A stretch of DNA of 64,000 nt from Pegoplata infirma. Its lineage: Eukaryota; Arthropoda; Insecta; Diptera; Anthomyiidae. This document shows, piece after piece, positions 32,750 through 43,544 of this stretch. The notes beneath the pieces were generated by a model. That model saw only the letters and a program-made list of their open reading frames with translations, was not told where the DNA came from and did not search any database. The position numbers and the translations under genes were made by a program. The DNA is taken from positions 74,141,337-74,205,336 of the forward strand of contig OY992540.1 in NCBI GenBank assembly GCA_963921195.1, given 5' to 3'. Each line of letters opens with the position of its first letter. Position 1 is the first letter of the stretch.

Positions 32750-32756
32750 CAGTGTA

Positions 32757-34116
32757 GGAATGAATTTTTAAAATTTGTTATATTTAGAAAAATATCAAAA
32801 TTAACAAGAGGTAACCAATAAAAACCAGTAACTAATGACTCAAATCCGACCTGAGGTTCCCCGCAAAAAAAATTTGAGTAAAAAAAATTCCCCCCCCCCC
32901 CCCCAAATGATTTGGATCCGCGTTATGTGTATGAATTTTTATAAATTTTACTGTTTTATGGGGGGGTTTGTGCTCCAAGAAATTGCAAATCGTTTCTCAG
33001 TTTTTTCTGTGTACGAATAATAAATATAACAATACAAACTGACAGTTTAAATCAAACGCATACACATACAACCAACCACGTACACAATCACAAATACAGC
33101 CACAATCACACACAAACCTTTACATTTATCAGCAATCTTATAAACCAAAATTTTAGCAGATATAAAAATATTGAAAATATGTAGAAAATAAAGCATTTCA
33201 AGATTTAACCTACAACTAAAATCGTGAATCAGTCGACAAAACAATATAAAAAAAGGCAAAAATGGTCAGATAAACATTTAAGATAAAAATTCAGTTCATC
33301 AACCCATGAAAGACAAACAAACAGATGAATAAAAAAAAAAGATAACAAAAAACAGAAAATAACATACCAAACCCATTCAAAACCCATCAGATGTAGAAAA
33401 TCTTGTTAGGTTAACTTAGCTGAACTCGATTCCACTCTACTCCACTCCAATACTTTTCATTCTATAGTATTCCTTCCATGTGTGATTGAAAGACAGGATA
33501 GACAGTTATTGACAGACTTATGCTGTATAAAGTCGGTATATTTACAATAGGTTTCCGTTAAAAATGTCTGATTGTATGTATGCATGTGTGTGTGTAGGTA
33601 TGGATTTGAACGTTTCTACGTTTTGGCATAAGTTTGTTATTTGTTGCTTTCTATAACAACAATAAACAAACAAACATAAATACTGTTATGTTAAAGGTTT
33701 AGTAGAATCCTAAAATAGGAAAAAAAGAAATAGTGCAAAGTAGACTTTTTAATTGGCTCTACAGAAAAAGTAAATTGGATACTCTCTGTGTTGAGTTATT
33801 TTCCATTGGGAGACTTCACATATCCCCTTAATAGTTTTGTGTGTCGTCTAAAGAAATTGTTTTCCAAATAGAAGTTATTTTCTTTTTTAAAAAAACAGTA
33901 AAATGAAAATGTCATTGGATTGATTTAAGAAGGATTAAAGAAAAGTTTTTTTAACAGTGTATGAAAGCAAGCTAAAAAAGGCTTTGGAAAGTCAATTGTA
34001 TTATTCATAAAAACTTTTATTAAATCCTTTAAGGACCACAGGCAAGTATACTTTCCAAAGCGATTTTGGCGATTTTTTTTTAGGTTTTTTTTTGGTAAGT
34101 TTCTAATTTGAACCAC
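32757..34116. other. Unassigned, possibly single-copy sequence
   Basis: It contains a run of 15 C at 32890-32904 and CA-rich stretches around 33055-33120. From 33360 to 33720 base composition is closer to ordinary spacer DNA (GTATGTATGCATGTGTGTGT). No exon-like frame or splice pattern can be supported. Confidence 0.35.
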
Positions 34117-34198
34117 TTACACTCAAAAAAAAAAAAAACCCTACAAGAAAAGTTTGTAACTTTTTTTTTGCAACCTCCTATTTGACAAGAATTCCTTG
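34117..34198 (+). mobile_element. Family D MITE, copy 4, first part
   Basis: TACACTCAAAAAAAAAAAAA then CCTACAAGAAAAGTTTGTAA and CCTCCTATTTGACAAG match the D start. It is cut by foreign sequence from 34199 and resumes at 35172. Confidence 0.65.
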
Positions 34199-35171
34199 AA
34201 TTCATTAACTGTTTGTACTTTATTTAAAAAGTTTAACGTTTAGGTGTTTTTTAAAGAAAAAACATTCGTATGATGTTCAGTTTTTATTAATGAATACTTC
34301 TGTCCTTTGTCTCAAAAATAACACACTAAAAAATAAAGACTTTACTTAACATTTAATTTTTAAAGTCATTTATTTTTGTTTTGTAAATCAAAACTACTGA
34401 TTATTCTTTAAGTTTTTAATGATTTGTGTAAGTAATTTTTTTTTTTAATTGTTGTTATTTTTTAATGAGATATCATTATTTTTACTTACACAAGTAGGTT
34501 ATTTTTTTGTAAAAAAAAAAATTAAAAAAATTATTTATATAAATACAACAGCATGTTTGCATCAGTGACTTTGGCACGATGGGTAGACTGTCTGACCAGA
34601 ATGTAGTTGATTGCGGGATCGATTCCCCAAAATTTTATTAAAAATTAAAAAAAAATATAATTCAATAGAAATTTGTAAAAAGTAACCTACGAAATCATTC
34701 AGCTTTACCACAAGAAAATAAAATAAATTTAAAATGAGCTTTTAATTTTATTTCCATACAAATTGTTTTTGTTTTTAAAATCGACTTTCAAAAAATGTAT
34801 TGAAAATTTGAAATTTAAAATAAAACTTTTGTTAAAATAGACTTTTTGTTTTCTTGTGGTAAGGGCCATTAATTTTTATTGTTTTCGTAGGTTATTTTTT
34901 TGGAATTTGTTGGTAAAAATAACAGAACTATCATTAATTTTTAATGTTTTTGTAGGTTATTTTTCTCGAATTTGCTGGTAAAAAAGAATGAAAAAAAAAA
35001 CGTAAGTTTTTAATGTTTAATATTATTTATTTTAGAAAATATTGTCAACAGTAAAAAATAAATGTTGATGTTTGTTAAAATAAATAATTACTGGGATGGT
35101 TTTCAATTGTTTATTCACTGGTCTTAAATGTGTTTTTCATTTGTTTTTGCCTACAAAATATTTTGAGTGTA
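34199..35171. mobile_element. Foreign ~970-bp insert in family D, with a tRNA-like segment
   Basis: The D sequence stops at AAGAATTCC and picks up at AAGCTGTTTACCAATG, so the intervening sequence is inserted or replaced. It ends ATATTTTGAGTGT, a typical CACTCAAAA-type end. The left end is not clear. It includes CTTACACAAATCATT-type short inverted motifs and the tRNA-like segment at 34570. Confidence 0.5.
34570..34632 (+). other. tRNA-like sequence 5
   Basis: TTTGGCACGATGGGTAGAC as A-box region and GCGGGATCGATTCCCC as B-box and T-arm (stem GGGA/TCCC). No acceptor pairing. Confidence 0.5.
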
Positions 35172-35600
35172 AGCTGTTTACCAATGATTTTGTAATTTTA
35201 CAAGCTTTTTACCAAAACAATTGTAAATTTACAATTTTTTTGACACGATAAAACTTTCAAGAAGGTTTCGTAAATTTACTAGATTTGTATCTTCCTCCTA
35301 TTGTACGAGAATTCCTAGTAAAAATTGCGAACTTTTTTGTTATTTTACAAGATTTTTACGAATAAAATTGTAAATTTGCTACTTTTGTGGCAAAATAAAA
35401 CTAACAAGGTATTCTCGTAAATTTAATAGATTTTTTTTTGTAAAAAACCTTGGCAATTTGTAAAAATACAAGAAAAACTGTAAAATTAATATATTTTGAT
35501 CGAAAATTTTTTGTCAAGAAACAAGGAAAGCTGTCAAACATTGGTAAAATGGGATAACGAGACTATTTCTTGTTATTTAAAAAAAAAAAAAAAAATTGTG
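35172..35600 (+). mobile_element. Family D MITE, copy 4, second part
   Basis: AATTTTACAAGCTTTTTACC, CCTCCTATTGTACGAGAATT and the GGATAACGAGACTATTTCTT block continue D to its end. Confidence 0.65.
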
Positions 35601-35760
35601 TATAAGAGACTCAGACACAGCCATCTGGCTGCGGAAAGTAAGACTTATTTGAGTGTATTACTTAAGGGCAAAAAAGTGTTTTACAGAATATAAAAGAAGA
35701 ATTTAATACTCTCATTTGTTTCATGTACATTTGTTAAACAAATGGAACATGTTTTTGGTA
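35601..35760 (+). repeat. Segment shared with 37540-37690
   Basis: AGACACAGCCATCTGGCTGC, GAGTGTATTACTTAAGGGC and CTCTCATTTGTTTCATGTAC match the 37.5 kb region in the same order, each just after a D end. The CAGCCATCTGGCTG part is a short palindrome. Confidence 0.65.
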
Positions 35761-35840
35761 CAAAAATGGAAAAAAAAGTTTTTGATAAAAAAAAAAAATT
35801 GATATAAAAAAATTTTTGATAAAAAAAAATTTGATATAAA
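35761..35840 (+). repeat. Short GATAAAAAAAATTT tract
   Basis: TTTTGATAAAAAAAAAA units between the shared segment and family A copy 5. Confidence 0.7.
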
Positions 35841-36872
35841 AACAAGTAGAAAAGTTAAATTCGACTTTGCCGAATCTATGAATACCCTCCACAATGCATT
35901 TTTTTTTTAAAGGGTAGTACATTTTTTAACGTGAAAAACTTAACAATTTTGATTAGAAATATTTTATTTTGAGTAAAAAACTCTTTTTTTGACTTTTTTT
36001 TTTTTTTAAAGAAAAATTACTAATTTTTTTTTGAGTGTAAAATTTTTTTCGAGTGTAATGTTTTTTTTTTACTGTAAAAATATTTCTTACACAAAATATT
36101 GTCATTTTTGTAAAAAAAAAAAAAAATTTTTTTGTAAATTTTTTTTTGAGTGTAAAATTTTTTTGAGTGTAAAATTTTTTTTGAGTTTAAAATTTTTTTC
36201 GAGTGTAATTTTTAAGTTACCAATGCTTTTAAAACTAAACAAGTTTAAAAATCATTGCTTTAAAATTAAACAAGTTTGAAAAGCATTGTTTAGTTACCAC
36301 CAATGCTTTTAAAACTTGTTAAAACACGTGGCATTTTAGATAAAACTAATCTGAAATTCAAGGTTTTTCTTATAACTTTTGAACCACTGAACCGATTGAG
36401 CTGAAATTTAAAACCAAACAGACCCGGGGAACGGCAAAGATACGTGCCAAGCTTTAGTAGTCTTATTATTGTCTTTCAAAAGTTATCGTGTTTTTTATCT
36501 CGTAAATTCGCGAAATACCTTTGCCGAAATTTACTCTTTTGCTCATAACTTTTGAACCACTGGACCGATTTGGCTGGATTGCAATACCAACCTGACCAGG
36601 TAAATGACAAACATATATGCCAAACTTCAGTAGCGTCTGTAAAGTCTTTCAAAAGTTAGCGTGTTTTCTACGGACGGACAGACAGACAGACAGACGGACG
36701 GACGGACGGACGGACGGACGGACGGACGGACATCGCTAGATCGACTTAAAATCGATCGAGGATCATAAATATATATACTTTATGGGGTCCTAGACCAATA
36801 TTTCGAGGTGTTACAAACGGAATGACAAACTTATATATACCCTCTATCACTAGAGTGGAGGGTATAAAAATT
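35841..36872 (-). mobile_element. Family A repeat, copy 5, near complete
   Basis: On the minus strand it runs from ATACCCTCCACTCTAGTG to TTTTCTACTTGTTTT, with the longest GGAC run of the family (about 36670-36733). It closely matches the copies at 374 and 9944. It is followed within 8 bases by a family B copy. Confidence 0.8.
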
Positions 36873-36879
36873 GATGAAA

Positions 36880-37436
36880 AACAAGTGAGAGTGTTACATT
36901 CGGCTGTGCCGAATCTTTTATACCCTCCAAAATGTAAAAAACAATAAAAAAAAAACATCAGGGGCGTCTTGTTTTTTTTGGGGGGGAGGGTTTTGGGAGA
37001 CGTTAGGGGGCACCTTCCCCTTGCGATTTTGGACTTCATCTGAGATAAGAAAGTTGCATTTGCTTAGCAAAAGTACAAAAAAACCTGCAAAAAATGCGGT
37101 TTTTCTTTGGTTGGTTTAGTTCTCCAAGGGAAAACTTTTTTGCCCTTTGTCCGATTTTGCCCATTTCCGAACTTAGCCTGCCTAGGAATATAAGACATAT
37201 TCGTGACAAACTTCGGAAGTCTAGCTCTTTTATTTTGGACTGTATCGTGTCTTCTGCAGACGGACAGACGGACGGACCGACGGATGGACGGACGGACATC
37301 GCTAGAATGCCTTAGAATCGATCACTGATCAATAAAATATATACTTTATGAGGTCCTAGACCGATATTTCGATGCGTTACATTTGGAATGACAAAGTGAG
37401 TATACCCCCATACTGTGGTTGGAGGGTATAAAAAAT
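36880..37436 (+). mobile_element. Family B repeat, copy 5, complete
   Basis: Starts AACAAGTGAGAGTGTTACAT with ATTCGGCTGTGCCGAAT, and ends TGGTTGGAGGGTATAAAAAA, with GACGGACAGACGGACGGACC and ACATCGCTAGAATGCC inside. Frames at 36746-37039, 37036-37299 and 37094-37315 are within the repeat. Confidence 0.8.
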
Positions 37437-37690
37437 GTAAATTTCGATCGAAAATTTTTTGTTAAAAAACAAGAAAAACTGTCAAACAGTGGTAAAATGG
37501 GATTACGAGACTTTTTCTTGTAATTTGACAAGGTTTTTTTTGTGTAAGACACTCTAAGACACATCCATCTGGCAGTGGAAATTAAGATGTAATTGAGTGT
37601 ATTTCTTAAGGGCAAAAAAAGTGTTTTTACAGAGTATAAACGAAGAATTTAACACTCTCACTTGTTTTTTGTACATTTGTTGAACAAATG
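37437..37690 (+). repeat. Family D end plus shared segment
   Basis: 37437-37540 is the last ~100 bases of D (GATCGAAAATTTTTTGTTAA, GTCAAACAGTGGTAAAATGG). The rest matches 35601-35760. The pair suggests a local duplication or two insertions of one composite. Confidence 0.65.
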
Positions 37691-38057
37691 GATCAGTTTT
37701 TTGGTAAAAAAAGGAAAAAATGATTTTTTTTTCAGGAAAAATAAAATTATGATTAAAAAATATTTGAAGAAAAAAAAAAAAAAAAATAATGAAAAAAAAA
37801 TAATAAACAAAATTTTTCATATAAAAAAAAAAATTGATGAAAAAAACCAAAATTTGATGAAAAAAAAAAATTGACAAAAAAAAATATGAAAAAAAAAATT
37901 TATAAAAAAATAATTTGATGAACAAATACAAAAAAAAAAAAAACTTTATGAAAAAAAAAAAATTGTAAAAAAAAGATGAAAAAAAATTTTTTAAAAAAAT
38001 TGATAAAAAAATGTAATGAAAAAAAAAATTTTGTTGAAATAAATTTTTTTCTTAAAA
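37691..38057 (+). repeat. (GATGAAAAAAAATTT)n tract
   Basis: Degenerate units with long A runs. Frames at 37554-37931, 37662-37874 and 37900-38106 are low-complexity artefacts. Confidence 0.8.
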
Positions 38058-38063
38058 AATAAT

Positions 38064-38528
38064 TGTTTAGAGATGTCCCTAAACTAATGACCCTCACTGT
38101 ACCCATATTTAAATGATCGTGGCTGTAATTATCTTAATCTCCTTTTCTCTTTCACTAATCCGTTTGTTTACGATTAAGATAATTTTGTTGTTGTTGTTGT
38201 CACACACAATTATTAAAAACTGACCCTTTGCTAATAATAATTGAGTTGACAACGGACACTCAAGTTTATACATTACTAACGAAAAGAACAAAACTTACAA
38301 ACAATTACGAATCAATTCCAACATAAATTACAAAAACAACAAGCAGTGAAACCCAACAACAACAAACTATTTAAGTTGTGAAAAGTTACTAACAAAACAT
38401 AATTCTACATTTACTTTAAAAACATTACAAAACAATTTACAAACAAATAAACCTAAATTTAAAATTAAAAATAAAAAGAGTGGTTTTTTATTTGGACTCA
38501 AAAACAAAAAAAGGTTTGTCCCTAAACA
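38064..38528. mobile_element. Solo LTR candidate, TG...CA ends, 5-bp duplication
   Basis: It begins TGTTTAGAGATGTCCC and ends GTCCCTAAACA, with ATAAT on both sides (38059-38063 and 38529-38533). The sister family K copies at 18528 and 38817 carry AATAATTATGTTA uninterrupted, so they show the empty site. AATAAA-like signals lie near the 3' end. TG...CA ends with 5-base duplications are typical of LTR retrotransposons. No internal coding region is left, so recombination between LTRs is the simplest origin. Confidence 0.65.
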
Positions 38529-38624
38529 ATAATTATGTTACGTTTTATTCACCAGCTGGTGAAAAAGGGTTTTATTCTCCTGCAGGTGAATCGTTATCCA
38601 AGTTAGAATTCGAAGTTTTTTAAA
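38529..38624 (+). repeat. Family K repeat, copy 3
   Basis: AATTATGTTACGTTTTATTC then CACCAGCTGGTG, CTCCTGCAGGTGAATCG and TATCCAAGTTAGAATTCG. The solo LTR sits at its left edge and a GATGAAAA tract follows. Confidence 0.7.
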
Positions 38625-38816
38625 AAAATTGATGAATAAAAAAATTTTGATGAACATAAAACAAAAATTTGATGAAAAAAAAAAAATTGATAAAAAAAAT
38701 TGATGAAAAAAAAATTTGATGAAAACAAAAAATTTGATAAAAAAACAAAAAGTGAAAAAAAAACTATGAAAAAAAATTTTATAAAAAAAAATTTTGATGA
38801 AATAAAAATTTGTTCT
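38625..38816 (+). repeat. (GATGAAAAAAAATTT)n tract
   Basis: TTTTGATGAAAAAAA units between two K copies. The frame at 38700-38882 is an artefact. Confidence 0.8.
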
Positions 38817-39078
38817 TCAAAAATAATTATGTTAAGTTTTATTCACCGGCTGGTGAAAACGTGTTTATTTACCAGCAGGTGAATTGTTATCCAAGTTACA
38901 AATGGAAGTTACAAACCTTTTTGGTTTTAAGAAAAATGAAAAGAGTAATTTTTTTTTTCTTTTTTTGTTAGTTGGCAGCTTATATAGTCAAACTGACTAT
39001 ATATAGTCAAACTGAAAATGAAGCATCCTGCTTCATTTTCAAAATTAGACACCAGCCTAAAACCATTATCATGTTAAA
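38817..39078 (+). repeat. Family K repeat, copy 4
   Basis: AATAATTATGTTAAGTTTTA, CACCGGCTGGTG, TACCAGCAGGTGAATTG, and TAGACACCAGCCTAAAACCA at the end, matching copy 1. TATAGTCAAACTGA is duplicated in tandem. Confidence 0.7.
39014..39040. repeat. 12-bp perfect hairpin in family K
   Basis: GAAAATGAAGCA and TGCTTCATTTTC are perfect complements around TCC. Copy 1 at 11.5 kb lacks it (it reads GAGGTGGCGTCCTGC), so the hairpin is a later local change. Confidence 0.8.
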
Positions 39079-40254
39079 ATGAAATTTTTTAAATACGGTA
39101 GAAAAAATTCGCATTTTTGACCACCAATTTGTTTGACCACCAATTTTTTGTAAACAAAGAAAATATGTTATTGTTTAGTTAAATTAGTACACCTCAGTGT
39201 AAATGAATAGGGATGAGATTTTCATGCGCTAAAAAATTCAAAATGCGCACTAAAAGACCTAAAAATATGCACTAAATAGTAAAAAGTGTGCAACAAACAT
39301 CTTGTTTTCATAGAAAAAACTTCTTAAAAATAAAAAATAACGCCTGGTTTAAATAGAAACATTTAAAACTTTATATAAGCAAGATTTTTTTAGAAATTAA
39401 GACTATCAATAAAAAAAAAATAAAAAAAATTTTTTTTCTTATTTGAAAAATAATTTTTTAAAATTTAAAATAGTTTCTGCAACAAATAAATTTCAATTTT
39501 TGTTTTTGTTAATTTGTGCCAAAATATACAAAAATATGCACTTAAAAGTTGGAAAAATGCACAAAATATGCATTTAAATCCAAAATATGCAAAAATATGC
39601 AAAAACAAATCGATGCCATTTTAACGTAAATTTCTTGATTCATAAAGATAGTTGGTCGATATCGTTTTTAGACTATCGACAAAAATCATGCATTTGTATG
39701 GAAATCTCAAACCTAGTAATGAGCATGCAGAGAACTTTCATGCAAATGTATGTTTTTTCTCTTTGGTCATAGAACAGCTTAAACAAGATATCTTTGCATA
39801 TTAAAGAATTTGCTTTAAGAAGGCATCGATTCGTTAGTGCATATTTTTTTTCATATTTTGCTTAAAATGCATTTTTTTAAGTTCTATTTTGTATGAATTT
39901 TAGATTTTTAGCTTTTTTAAGTATTTTTTGCTTTTTTAAGATTTTTTATGATGTATTTTTTTTTTGCATTAACCAATTATTAAATTTTTTTAGATAATTT
40001 TTATTTTTTATAAGGGTTCAAGTTGAAAAAAATGCAGAAGAAAAATTGAATTTCTAAAAATTATAGACATTTCTGGTATTTCCCATACCGGTTTCAAACA
40101 CCCCAGTTAGTGTTATCATCAGTAGGATTTGAAAAGTCGGTTTGTCTTGTTAATGAAAACTGTTTTTTATATATGTGAATATTTATAGTTTCTACAGAAT
40201 AAATTTTGAAAGTTTCCAACACTACAATTCTATTTCTAGCAATCTCAACCTCAC
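39079..40254. repeat. AT-rich region with AAATATGCA motifs
   Basis: AATATGCA or its inverse recurs between 39260 and 39860, after TAGGGATGAGATTTTCATG. This is reminiscent of subterminal repeats of hAT-like elements, but I cannot place two ends. The frame at 39587-39772 has no motif. Confidence 0.4.
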
Positions 40255-40382
40255 TTCATACTTTCTTTCAACTTTTTTGTCTCTTACATTATTTCGCAAG
40301 GGTTACCAACATTATCTGGAATTGCAGACACAAGTGAAGGAATTTGCATTTTCTGTTTCGAAGACGTGCCTAATGGCGACAT
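40255..40382 (+). repeat. Fragment shared with 13980-14105
   Basis: CAACTTTTTTGTCTCTTACA, GCAAGGGTTACC and GAATTTGCATTTTCTGTTTC match 13.98-14.1 kb in order. Confidence 0.55.
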
Positions 40383-40699
40383 ATCCCAATTAGAAATGTC
40401 GTTAAGACATCTCAAAGACTTCCTTATGACAATGTCAGTGTACCTGCTGACTGAAAAATCTCTGACCATACAAAAAACCTCATGACACCTCCTGACTTTT
40501 TCAAGTATTTTGTCAAAATTCCTCGCCGACAAGTACGCAGGTAGTCAATAGTGCTGACTACATTATGACATGTACATAGTACGTCTAAGATCGTCCAAAA
40601 ATTTAAAATTTATTAATAACGTCTTTTAATTTACACTACTTACTATTTTTATCTGTCTATTTCTTAAATTTTATTTTTTAAAACTTACTATTTTGATCT

Positions 40700-40768
40700 G
40701 CCTCACTTGGTCCGCGAACTCAGAACCTTCTGCTCACTGGTCTAGCACCTTACCCCTTTAGCCAAACT
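40700..40768 (-). other. tRNA-like sequence 6
   Basis: Minus strand: TTTGGCTAAAGGGGTAAGG as A-box region and TGAGTTCGCGGACC as a B-box-like segment. No cloverleaf. Confidence 0.45.
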
Positions 40769-41144
40769 TTGATAATAAATGTGTTTATTTAAAATCAAAT
40801 TTAAATTAATTTATTATTTGAATTGTCCTGTTATATTTATTTCGTCACCTGAATTGAAAAATGCTGCAATATGAATTTTTCTTTCTCATATATAACATTT
40901 TTTTAAATATTAATTGAAATTTGGTTTCATCCTATTTAACAAGATTTTGTTAGAGTTATTTAGGCGTATCTTAGTTGTTTTTAATATTATTTATACAAAA
41001 CAAAAAAAAATATTTACAAAAATAATATTGCAGGAGCCCTTTACAATTAAGGTGACGATATATTCAATTTATTTTGGTTTTGACAAATTTGAAAATATTA
41101 TGATTTCAAATTATATTTTATTACAAACAATTTTAAGTTGTGAT

Positions 41145-41220
41145 TGACCTAGTTGTCTAGCAGGTTCGACAGCTTACTTGTTGTAGATTTTTGGCCTCGG
41201 TTCAATCCCCGATCGCGGAT
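41145..41220 (+). other. tRNA-like sequence 7
   Basis: GACCTAGTTGTCTAGCAGG as A-box region and CTCGGTTCAATCCCCGATC as B-box, where the TCGG and CCGA can pair. No acceptor stem. Confidence 0.5.
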
Positions 41221-41656
41221 TTTTTTTTTTATTTTTTTTTATTGTTTTAAGACCAATTCAATTTTATTTTTTTAATTACAAAGAAAACTAAAAGAGTTTT
41301 AAAGGATTAAACAAAATTACATCGATTTTACATCGGGAAAAAAATTTTTAGTGATTGGTCGGATTTGCTTCATAATTGTCAGCATTAAAGACATGATTTT
41401 TCTAAACTGATAAGACAACTTATATGACAAGTCAGTACATTTATAGAACTTGGGGAGCTCCGACAAAAATTATGACATGTCCATAAGTTGTCTTTAGTAA
41501 AATGTATTCACTTGCTGACTTCTACCTGATGAATCATTACTGACAATGTCTTAAAGACAAAATTTCTAATTGGGATTTTGTCAGTAATTTTATTTGATTT
41601 TTTCTGTAAGTACAGATCGATTTTTTTAATAACATTTTTTTAATAACATTTTATTC

Positions 41657-41870
41657 ACACTGTATATATGGGGCATTCCATGTCAAATCGGACACTTTGA
41701 AAAAAAATTTTAGATTTTCTCAATTTGTTTACAGTTTTTAGTACCCTTCGAAAACTACTTCGTGGTAAATTTTCAGATTTTGTTGATGATCCGTTCAAAA
41801 GATATCGAATTTTTAAAAATTGGTAGTTTGTTCCTTTACTCAAACTTGTTTTACTCATAACTTCTTCAAT
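41657..41870 (+). repeat. Family J dispersed repeat, copy 2
   Basis: GGGGCATTCCATGTCAAATC, GTGGTAAATTTTCAGATTTT and CAAAAGATATCGAATT match 2238-2430 in direct orientation. Confidence 0.6.
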
Positions 41871-41989
41871 ATTGGCCCAAATTTCAATTTTTTTTTCAAA
41901 ATTTTTGTTTTTTTACGTACTTTAAAAAAAAAATCCCAAAAATCTCTTAAAAGCGCTCTAGTATGCGATTTTTAAGTTTTAAAATTTAA

Positions 41990-42477
41990 ATCTCATTTTT
42001 TTAGTTTTTACTTTTATTAATTTTCCTTTATAAATTATCTTTCTCATATTTAGAAAAAAACTTTTCGCCTTTTTTAATCCCAACTGGATTTGAACCTGGA
42101 ACCTCCAGTTTATTAGTCCCACACCAAACTACTTATTCCAAACTTTATTTTGAAAATTGTTTGTCTATTTTTTACTTTTATTCTACTTGTTAGATTTTGA
42201 TTTTATTTTAAATAAATCGATAATATTGCCATCTTTTTGTTGGAAATTGAAGAGTTGCCCAGATTTAAAATTATAATTTAATATTGTACTGCTATTCAGA
42301 AGACATTTCCTTTTAGACGTCTTAGAGGAATTGTCCACACTCTTAAAGCAAACACTCAGTGCTGACAATGTTAGGACATGTCATCAAGGATTACTTATGA
42401 TTTGTCAGAACCTGAAGAAATTTCCTCAAGGAATCACTATGGAAATTTCCTCAGTGACACATTTTCCAATTGGGGAT
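41990..42477 (-). mobile_element. Family L element, copy 2, one end missing
   Basis: The right end CCAATTGGGGAT and GGAAATTTCCTCAGTGACAC match, in inverse orientation, the left end of copy 3. The match continues through the tRNA-like segment to about 41990. The partner end is not found. The frame at 42183-42368 falls inside. Confidence 0.65.
42078..42139 (-). other. tRNA-like sequence 8
   Basis: Minus strand: GGAGGTTCCAGGTTCAAATCC with a T-arm CAACTGGATTTGAACCTGG-type pairing and GTTTGGTGTGGGACTAATAA upstream. Same module as sequence 9. Confidence 0.5.
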
Positions 42478-42537
42478 TATTACCATTTTTTTAAATTTTT
42501 TTAAAAAAATTTATTGTAATTTTCCAATCTTAAAATC

Positions 42538-42985
42538 ATTTCTACTGCTCCAATGGTGCGTTATAGAGGGGTCATTTATAAGACCGACCCCCATTAATTT
42601 TTACGTCTTAACATTTTTTGGAACAAACTAATACCCTATCTATAATTTCTAAGGGGCTCCCACACAAAACGAAATTTTTTGAAATTTGCTCGAACCGCTC
42701 TAACGGCCCTAATAGTGCCCTTAGAGCAACAAAATGTATGACCGACCCACAATATTTTTCTATTCCAAACATTTTCTCTGAACACACCTACCCTCTATCT
42801 CTAATTGTTAAGGCGGTCCCCATACAATTTTTTTTATTTTTTGTAAATTTGTTTTATTTAATCTGCTTCTACCGGTCCAATGGTGCGTCCGAGAGGAGTC
42901 ATTAATGAGACCGACTCCCATTTATTTTTACCCTCCAAAATTTTTGTAAAACATACCACACCCCTATCTCCACTCCCTAAGTAGG
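42538..42985 (+). repeat. Family I tandem repeat, three units
   Basis: Units starting CTACTGCTCCAATGGTGCG (42540), CGAACCGCTCTAACGGCCC (~42690) and CTACCGGTCCAATGGTGCG (~42866) continue through GACCGACCCCCATTAAT-like and CCCTATCTC-like blocks to a CTAAG-type end. The unit is about 150-180 bases. Two more units lie at 51004-51345. The frame at 42618-42905 crosses units without preserving the reading frame. Confidence 0.7.
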
Positions 42986-43008
42986 ATTTTTTTAAATTTT
43001 GGTAAAAA

Positions 43009-43048
43009 CATCAATATAATTGTGAAATCATCAATATAATTGTGAAAT
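43009..43048 (+). repeat. 20-bp tandem duplication
   Basis: ATCAATATAATTGTGAAAT occurs twice in a row. Confidence 0.85.
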
Positions 43049-43336
43049 AGTCCTGTTTAATCCCGATGAAATGCATTCGCAATATTTAAGGCAAGTGTTG
43101 ACTATTAAGTGCAACAAATATTGTTTTTATTCATATACGTATTCTTTATTTTATTTTAAAGTCCCTGCGGATGCTGGCAAGAGAAAATAATAAAGAAACA
43201 ATGCAAGGCGTGAAACCTTTACCTTTCCATGCAATTTCCCGGTTTTTAAATCTTTGGTTCCCGTGATCGAAGCGACTTTTGTTTAACATTTTGTGTCTTA
43301 AACATTAAAAGCAATCAAAATTTGGACGGGAAAGGT

Positions 43337-43530
43337 TAGTGATTCCTTCAACAATATTGGATGCTAAAAAAAACGCTGAAATATGCTTTCAAGATATCCG
43401 TTTTTTTTACTATTCCACGAATGTTTTAGATCGAATTTTGGAATTATTGAAGAAATGTGCTAGTTTTTTTTTGTTTCATGATTCCTTCAACAATCTTCAC
43501 TTGGATGCAATAGAGAACGCTGAAAATAGC
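43337..43530 (+). repeat. Diverged ~140-bp direct repeat
   Basis: TGATTCCTTCAACAAT...GGATGC...AACGCTGAAA occurs at 43341 and again at 43480. The frame at 43339-43605 spans it and is not supported. Confidence 0.6.
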
Positions 43531-43544
43531 CGAAATTTTACAGT

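Larger units (their letters stand above)
28918..32754. mobile_element. TIR element with CACTGAAAGAATT ends, TA flanks
   Basis: The left end is CACTGAAAGAATTTTGTTCA and the right end TGAACAATAATTCTTTCAGTG, with TA on both outer sides (28916-28917 and 32755-32756). This fits a Tc1/mariner-type element of about 2.3 kb before a later 1.5 kb insertion at 31213. The interior has two tRNA-like segments, a Tyr/Phe-poor AT-rich region, and no transposase. CTATGAA and TTCATAG motifs near both ends also pair. Confidence 0.75.
40383..41576. mobile_element. Family L TIR element, copy 1
   Basis: ATCCCAATTAGAAATGTCGT at the left and GACAAAATTTCTAATTGGGAT at the right are inverted. The arms contain GACAATGTCAG and CTGCTGACT motifs on both sides. 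Two tRNA-like segments (40700 minus, 41145 plus) lie inside. No transposase or clear target duplication. Relatives are at 41990-42477 and 57712-58387. Confidence 0.7.

Noticed and set aside
33360..33720. Exon or conserved regulatory block
   Set aside because: The composition looks like single-copy DNA, but no open frame, splice pair or known motif supports a call.
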